Position numbers and translations under genes: made by a program | Part shown: positions 59,324 to 64,000 of the stretch, piece by piece | Layout: each line of letters starts with the position of its first letter | How positions within the stretch are numbered: position 1 is the stretch's first letter | The notes under the pieces: model-generated | Told to the model about the DNA's origin: nothing | What the model saw: the letters and a program-made list of their open reading frames with translations, nothing else | The model's database searches: none | Source: Hyphomicrobiales bacterium | GTDB lineage: Bacteria > Pseudomonadota > Alphaproteobacteria > Rhizobiales > Rhizobiaceae | DNA length: 64,000 bases | Reading direction: 5' to 3' | NCBI GenBank assembly: GCA_900472605.1 | Contig: UCJD01000042.1 | Span: forward strand, 10,506-74,505

Positions 59324-61660
59324 TTACGGCAGTGTGTAGGCGATGACGTAGTCGCCCGGCTTGGTGCCGATCGAGCCGTGTCCGCCGGCCACCATCACGA
59401 CATACTGCTTGTTGTCTGAGGTCGTGTAGGTCATCGGCGTCGACTGGCCACCAGCCGGCAGGCGGGCCTGCCACAGCTGCTTGCCGTTGGTCACGTCGTA
59501 GGCGCGCAGGTAGTCGTCGACCGCGGCACCGAGGAAGGCAACGCCACCCTTGGTGATGATCGGGCCGCCGATACCGGGAACGCCGAGCTTGAAGGGCATT
59601 GGCAGCGGGCTCATGTCGCGGACCGTGCCGTTCACCAGCTTGTAGGCCGTCTTGCCCGTCGTCAGGTCGGCGCCGGCGACGTAACCCCATGGCGGCGCCT
59701 GGCAGGGAATGCCGAGCGGGCCGAGGAACGGACCCATGACCACACCGTAAGGCGCGCCGTCGTTGCGGTTCAGGCCCTGTTCGCTGCCCTTCTCGCCCTG
59801 TCCCTTTGGCGGGATGTCGGCTGCGGGCACCAGGCGCGAGGTGAAGGCGAGATAGGTCGGCATGCCGAAAATGATCTGCCGTTCCGGATCGACCGCGACG
59901 GAGCCCCAGTTGAAGGTGCCGAAATTGCCGGGGTAGACGATCGTGCCTTCAAGCGAAGGGGGCGTATAGCGGCCCTCATACTTCAAGCGGTGGAACTCGA
60001 TGCGGCACGCGAGCTGATCGAACAGCGACACGCCCCACATGTTCTTCTCCTGCAGCGGTGGCGGCGAGAAGGTGAGGTCGGAGATCGGCTGCGTCGGTGC
60101 TGCATGATCCTCGGGGATCGTGCCCTGCGGCGCGGGGATTTCCTTGAACGGAATGATCGCCTCGCCGGTGCGGCGGTCGAGCACGTAGAGGTCGCCCTGC
60201 TTGGTGGGCGCCACGAGTGCCGGAACGACGGTACCGTCAGCCTTCTTCATGTCGAAGAGAACGGGCTGTGCCGGAACGTCCATGTCCCACAGGTCGTGAT
60301 GCACGAACTGCTGGACCCAGCGCAGCTGACCGGTCTTCATGTCCAGGGCCACGACCGACGACGAGAATTTCTCGACATTGGCGCTTCTGTCCATGCCGAG
60401 CTGGTCGGGCACCTGGTTGCCGAGCGGCACGTAGATGAGGCCGAGACCTTCGTCGGCCGACAGAACCGACCAGCTGTTCGGCGAGTTCGTCGTGTAGGTC
60501 TGCCCTTCAGGCAGCGGCGTCGTCACATCGGGGTTGCCCGAATCCCAGTTCCAGACCAGCGCGCCGGTGTGGATGTCGAAGGCGCGGATGACGCCGGACT
60601 GCTCCTTGGTGGAGTAGTTGTCGTTGACGGCGCCGCCGATGATCAGCTTGCCGTCGATCGCCACCGGCGGCGAGGTCGAGTAGTAGTAGCCGGCAGGGTT
60701 GTACTTCATGCCCTTTTCGAGGTGCAGCGTGCCCTGGTCGGCGAAATCGGTGCACACCTTGCCGTCGAGCGCGTCGAGCGCGATCAGGCGGGCATCCGAG
60801 GTCGGCAGGTAGACGCGGTCGACGCAGGGTGCGCCGGCGGCGGCTGCCGTGTCGTGGTAGTAGGTGACGCCACGGCACGTCTGGTGCTGTCGATCAGGAT
60901 TCATGCCGGAATTGGCATCGAACTTCCACTTTTCCTTGCCGGTCTTGGCGTCGAGCGCGATGCCGAGATTGTGCGGCGTGCAGATGTAGAGCGTGTCGCC
61001 GATCTTGAGCGGCGTGACCTGGTAGGTCGTCTCGCCGACGTCGTCCGGCCGCTTCACGTCGCCGGTCTGGTAGCGCCAGACCTCTTTCAGGTCCTTGACG
61101 TTGCTGACATTGACCTGCTCCAGCGGCGAATAGCGCTGGCCGAACGGCGTGCGGCCATACTGGTGCCACTCGCCGTCGGTCACTGTGCCGCCGAATGTCG
61201 GGGTTCCGGTCATGGCCGTCGGCAGGCTGCCGTTCTGGTCGTGCGGGTCGGTCGTCATCGAGTAGCCGGCGACCACGATCGCGACGAGAACCGGAATGGC
61301 GAGCGGCCATGGGCTGGCCGGGTAGGGCGTACCCGTCGTGCCGGCAAAGCCGAGCGGACGGCGGATCCAGGGCGTCAGCAGCCACAGGCCGAGCAGGATG
61401 ATCAGGCCGCCGCGCGGTCCGAGCTGCCACCAGTCGAAGCCGACTTCGTTGATCGCCCAGACGAGCGAAACGACGACGAGCACGGCATAGACCCAAAGGG
61501 CCGACGCCTTGCGCTTCAACAAGAGCGCTGCCGTGAGCAGGAACATGATGCCTGCGAAGAGATAGAAGAAGTTGCCACCGAGCAGCACGAGCCAGAGCCC
61601 GCCTCCGCCAAGTGCCAATCCTATCAAAATGAAGAGGATGGATGTTAAGACGATCGCCAT
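59324..61660 (-). CDS. gcd: Membrane-bound PQQ-dependent glucose dehydrogenase
   Basis: This 778-aa enzyme oxidises glucose to gluconolactone in the periplasm with PQQ and passes electrons to ubiquinone; in rhizobia the resulting gluconic acid solubilises phosphate. About five N-terminal membrane helices (residues 1-130) are followed by an eight-bladed propeller with PQQ signatures such as EWHQYGRTPFGQRYSPLEQVN, GDTLYICTPHN and DLTTGKTAYKLVNGT. HHDLWDMDVPAQPVL is the family's conserved segment. The start at 61660 follows GGAGA. It could be a quinate/shikimate dehydrogenase paralogue, but the order of motifs favours glucose. PQQ synthesis genes are not in the window. Confidence 0.9.
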   Translation of the reverse strand: MAIVLTSILFILIGLALGGGGLWLVLLGGNFFYLFAGIMFLLTAALLLKRKASALWVYAVLVVVSLVWAINEVGFDWWQLGPRGGLIILLGLWLLTPWIRRPLGFAGTTGTPYPASPWPLAIPVLVAIVVAGYSMTTDPHDQNGSLPTAMTGTPTFGGTVTDGEWHQYGRTPFGQRYSPLEQVNVSNVKDLKEVWRYQTGDVKRPDDVGETTYQVTPLKIGDTLYICTPHNLGIALDAKTGKEKWKFDANSGMNPDRQHQTCRGVTYYHDTAAAAGAPCVDRVYLPTSDARLIALDALDGKVCTDFADQGTLHLEKGMKYNPAGYYYSTSPPVAIDGKLIIGGAVNDNYSTKEQSGVIRAFDIHTGALVWNWDSGNPDVTTPLPEGQTYTTNSPNSWSVLSADEGLGLIYVPLGNQVPDQLGMDRSANVEKFSSSVVALDMKTGQLRWVQQFVHHDLWDMDVPAQPVLFDMKKADGTVVPALVAPTKQGDLYVLDRRTGEAIIPFKEIPAPQGTIPEDHAAPTQPISDLTFSPPPLQEKNMWGVSLFDQLACRIEFHRLKYEGRYTPPSLEGTIVYPGNFGTFNWGSVAVDPERQIIFGMPTYLAFTSRLVPAADIPPKGQGEKGSEQGLNRNDGAPYGVVMGPFLGPLGIPCQAPPWGYVAGADLTTGKTAYKLVNGTVRDMSPLPMPFKLGVPGIGGPIITKGGVAFLGAAVDDYLRAYDVTNGKQLWQARLPAGGQSTPMTYTTSDNKQYVVMVAGGHGSIGTKPGDYVIAYTLP

Positions 61661-61690
61661 TAGGCCGGTCTCCAACTGAAATGCATAAAG

Positions 61691-61710
61691 CTCCCGAGGG
61701 GGATCGGGAG
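61691..61710. promoter_or_regulatory. Hairpin in the gcd leader
   Basis: Perfect arms CTCCCGA (61691-61697) and TCGGGAG (61704-61710) enclose GGGGGA, 30 bp upstream of the gcd start. It could be an operator or an mRNA structure. The remaining 61661-61971 region shows no gene. Confidence 0.45.
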
Positions 61711-61971
61711 TGGTCAGGAATGCACGCAAACGGCGAACAAGACATTTTGCCGCAAGCGTCATCAGCGGAAATAGAGCGGCCCAACCTGCCTTTCAACCGC
61801 CACAATATGGGGGTGCGCAAACTGGCTAAAATATGCGACGGAATCTGGATTTAGGGGCGAACGCTGAATCTGTTCATTGCTAGCTGCCACGAAAAAGCCA
61901 TGGAACCCAGGCGCTTGGCTGCGACAAAACGCCAAACGCGCGCTAGCGTCCTGGTAGTGGGAGCGGGCCGC

Positions 61972-63477
61972 TCACGTCCCGCAGAATGTCTGCAACACAC
62001 GCTCTTCGGGCTTGGGCGGCTGCATGTAGGCGGTCAATTCCGCGTGATCCTCGTAGGGTCTGGAAAGCACGTCGAGCAGCGCTTCGAACAGCGAGAAATC
62101 CGCATCCTCGACGGCCGCCGCGATCGCCTGCTCGATGCGGTGATTGCGCGGGATGAAGGCGGGGTTGACGCCAAGCATCGCCACGCTGCGTTCGGCTGCG
62201 CTCGTCGTCTCGCGCGTCAGGCGCTCCCGCCAGCGGGCGAGCCACTCCTTCGCCGCCGTGCTGTCGCTGAACGTCGTGAGGAACGCGTCTTCCGCTTCCG
62301 CACCGTCTTCGGCTGCCAGATAGGACAGGCGACGGAAGGTCAGCGTGAAATCGGCCTGGCCCGCCTGCATGGTCGAAAGCAGCGACTGGATCAAGGAGAG
62401 ATCGTCGTCCTCTACATCAGCAAGGCCGATCTTCTCGCGCATCCCCCGCATCCAGTGAAGCTGGAAGCGTTCGCCATAGTCCTTGATGACGACATTGGCG
62501 ATCTCCACCGCCTTGTCCTGATCGGCGTCGATCAGCGGCAGCAGTGTTTCGCCGAGCCGCGCCAGGTTCCATTGTCCGATGCCGGGCTGGCTGGCATAGG
62601 CGTAGCGGCCGTTCTGGTCGATCGAGGAAAACACCGTGCCGGGATCATAGGCATCCATGAAGGCGCAGGGGCCGAAATCGATCGTCTCGCCCGAAACGGT
62701 CATGTTGTCGGTGTTCATCACGCCATGGATGAAGCCGACATGCAGCCATTTGGCGATCAGCGCCGCCTGCCGTTCGGCGATCGCCTCGAGTAGCGCGATA
62801 TAGGGATTGGCTCCGTCCCTGAGATCGGGATAGTGCCGGTCGATCACGTAGTCGGCGAGCGCCCTGATACCATCGGTATCGCCGCGCGCCGCAAAAAACT
62901 GGAAGGTGCCGACCCGGATGTGGCTCGCCGCCACGCGGGTGAACACCGCACCCGGCAGGATCTGCTCGCGATAGACGGGCTGCCCCGTCGAGACCGCCGC
63001 CAGCGCCCGTGTCGCCGGCACGCCGAGCGCATGCATCGCTTCGCTGACGATATATTCGCGCAGCACCGGCCCGAGCGCCGCGCGCCCGTCGCCACGCCGC
63101 GAAAACGGTGTCGCCCCGGCACCCTTGAGCTGGATGTCGCGCCGCCTGCCGTTTTTGTCGATCACCTCGCCAAGCAGGATCGCCCGCCCGTCGCCGAGCT
63201 GCGGTACGAAATTGCCGAACTGATGCCCGGCATAGGCCATGGCCAGCGGATCGGCGCCTTCAGGCACGAGATTGCCGGAAAAGATCGCGGCGCCATCGCG
63301 CCTCAGAACCTCGATATCGAGCCCGAGCTCTTGCGCCAGCGGCTCGTTGAGCTTGATCAGCCACGGCTCGGCGGCAGACGACGGCGTCTGCCGCGCAAAG
63401 AAGTTCTGCGGCAACCGCGCATAGCTGTTGTCGAAGGAAAAGGGCGCGGAGGCGGACTGCTCGAGAGGCTGGGTCAT
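61972..63477 (-). CDS. selO: SelO-family protein adenylyltransferase
   Basis: This 501-aa pseudokinase-fold enzyme transfers AMP from ATP to Ser, Thr or Tyr residues of target proteins, in bacteria linked to redox stress. Family signatures are DNSYARLPQNFFARQTP, MAYAGHQFGNFVPQLGDGRAILLGE, DIQLKGAGATPFSRRGDGRAALGPVLREYI and HGVMNTDNM with the following DFGPCAFMD (metal-binding Asn and Asp). It ends in TFCGT; SelO proteins carry a conserved cysteine (selenocysteine in eukaryotes) near the C terminus. The length is normal. It is monocistronic. Confidence 0.94.
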   Translation of the reverse strand: MTQPLEQSASAPFSFDNSYARLPQNFFARQTPSSAAEPWLIKLNEPLAQELGLDIEVLRRDGAAIFSGNLVPEGADPLAMAYAGHQFGNFVPQLGDGRAILLGEVIDKNGRRRDIQLKGAGATPFSRRGDGRAALGPVLREYIVSEAMHALGVPATRALAAVSTGQPVYREQILPGAVFTRVAASHIRVGTFQFFAARGDTDGIRALADYVIDRHYPDLRDGANPYIALLEAIAERQAALIAKWLHVGFIHGVMNTDNMTVSGETIDFGPCAFMDAYDPGTVFSSIDQNGRYAYASQPGIGQWNLARLGETLLPLIDADQDKAVEIANVVIKDYGERFQLHWMRGMREKIGLADVEDDDLSLIQSLLSTMQAGQADFTLTFRRLSYLAAEDGAEAEDAFLTTFSDSTAAKEWLARWRERLTRETTSAAERSVAMLGVNPAFIPRNHRIEQAIAAAVEDADFSLFEALLDVLSRPYEDHAELTAYMQPPKPEERVLQTFCGT

Positions 63478-63524
63478 GGTCCATAGGTAGGGCCGGGGAG
63501 CGGTTGCTGCAAGCAGGGGTGCGT

Positions 63525-63543
63525 GGTAGGATTTGATCCTACC
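63525..63543. promoter_or_regulatory. Operator dyad before parD
   Basis: Arms GGTAGGAT (63525-63532) and ATCCTACC (63536-63543) are perfect complements with a 3-nt spacer, 17 bp upstream of the parD start. ParD ribbon-helix-helix dimers bind such sites. Confidence 0.75.
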
Positions 63544-63560
63544 TGCAAGGAGTAGAGCGC

Positions 63561-63830
63561 ATGGCGATGGAAAAGCTCAGTATAACGCTGCCCACGGAGA
63601 TGGTCGACATCATCAACGCCGAGATCGAGACCGGCGCCTTCGCCTCCACCAGCGAGGTCATCCGCGCCGCGATGCGGGCATGGATGCGCCAGGAGGAGGA
63701 ACACAAGGAACGCGTAGCCTCCATCCGCGCCCGCGTTCAGGCGTCACTCGATGATCCAAGCCCCGATATGAGTGGCGAGGAGATCGATGCATGGCTTCAG
63801 ACACTCGAAGAAGAACCTGTGTCTCAATGA
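63561..63830 (+). CDS. ParD-family antitoxin
   Basis: This 89-aa antitoxin has an N-terminal ribbon-helix-helix (EKLSITLPTEMVDIINAEIETGAFASTSEVIRAAMRAWM) typical of ParD/CopG and a C-terminal acidic tail (DMSGEEIDAWLQTLEEEPVSQ) that binds the toxin. AGGAG lies 9 nt before the ATG. It overlaps the following toxin gene by 4 bp (ATGA) and has a dyad operator before it. Confidence 0.92.
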   Translation: MAMEKLSITLPTEMVDIINAEIETGAFASTSEVIRAAMRAWMRQEEEHKERVASIRARVQASLDDPSPDMSGEEIDAWLQTLEEEPVSQ

Positions 63831-64000
63831 GGTCCTACCGCGTTACGTTCCGAAAGACTGCGCAGCGCGACCTTAAATCGATCTTCGACTACCTCCTCGA
63901 GCAAAGTAAAAGTCGGGCAACCGCGTTGACTTACACTAGGCGTCTGCGTGCACGCTGCCAAAATATCGGCGACGCTCCATTCGGCGGCGTCGCCCGGCCG
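63827..64000 (+). CDS. ParE-family toxin (partial, cut by window end)
   Basis: The first 58 codons of a RelE/ParE-family toxin are present: SYRVTFRKTAQRDLKSIFDYLLEQ, then ALTYTRRLRARCQNIGDAPFGG, which match the N-terminal hairpin and the conserved central stretch of ParE. The frame stays open to the last base. The rest of the gene (about 35-40 codons) lies outside the window. The start overlaps the parD stop as ATGA. ParE toxins inhibit DNA gyrase. Confidence 0.85.
   Translation, partial: MRSYRVTFRKTAQRDLKSIFDYLLEQSKSRATALTYTRRLRARCQNIGDAPFGGVARP

Overview
The window (about 62% GC) reads as chromosomal DNA from an alphaproteobacterium of the Rhizobium/Agrobacterium group. The reasons are the gene families present (DmeR/DmeF, membrane glucose dehydrogenase Gcd, rhizobial-type type I secretion adhesin, SelO, Tam, Zwf), strong third-position GC bias, and three copies of a RIME-like palindromic intergenic repeat typical of rhizobia. 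I see no rRNA, tRNA, CRISPR array, insertion sequence or prophage. The species cannot be fixed from the sequence alone.

Layout. 1-3.3 kb: a Xre/RES toxin-antitoxin pair, a MarR regulator divergent from a DUF899 thioredoxin-like protein, and a two-domain VOC protein. 3.5-22 kb: the dominant locus. It holds a giant (3760 aa) repeat-rich RTX adhesin with an embedded C-type lectin domain, a convergent membrane protein with a degenerate GGDEF domain, and a type I secretion operon (TolC-like outer-membrane protein, LapB-like ABC ATPase, HlyD-like adaptor) that ends in a small RHH/PAS-like protein. At 24.2-25.2 kb lies a LapG-like periplasmic cysteine peptidase. Together these look like a LapA/LapG-type biofilm adhesin system, in which secretion, surface retention and proteolytic release of the adhesin would be linked to c-di-GMP. 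No LapD-like receptor is in the window.

22-32 kb: GFA protein, a low-GC islet bounded by short direct repeats, an ArsR/SRPBCC pair behind a large inverted repeat, a periplasmic-binding lipoprotein, an ABC-F ATPase preceded by a well-supported short leader ORF, a DUF853 HerA-like ATPase, and small conserved proteins. 32-49 kb: housekeeping and accessory metabolism (zwf, ParDE-like TA, tam, TerC-CBS protein with a possible leader ORF, cupin, patatin, ilvE, bestrophin, MFS pump, a TetR regulon with two matching operators, M15 peptidase, sodB, metallophosphoesterase) and an unknown DUF1828 gene pair. 49-64 kb: AraC/SDR, YafY/LysE, two c-type cytochromes, PhyH-like protein, BrnT TA, GNAT, the cobalt/nickel module dmeR-dmeF with its operator, class A beta-lactamase, gcd, selO, and a ParDE pair cut by the window end.

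Regulatory DNA is unusually legible here: clear dyads precede the MarR, ArsR, TetR, YafY, BrnT, DmeR and ParD genes and the LapG-like gene. Four toxin-antitoxin modules are spread over 64 kb.
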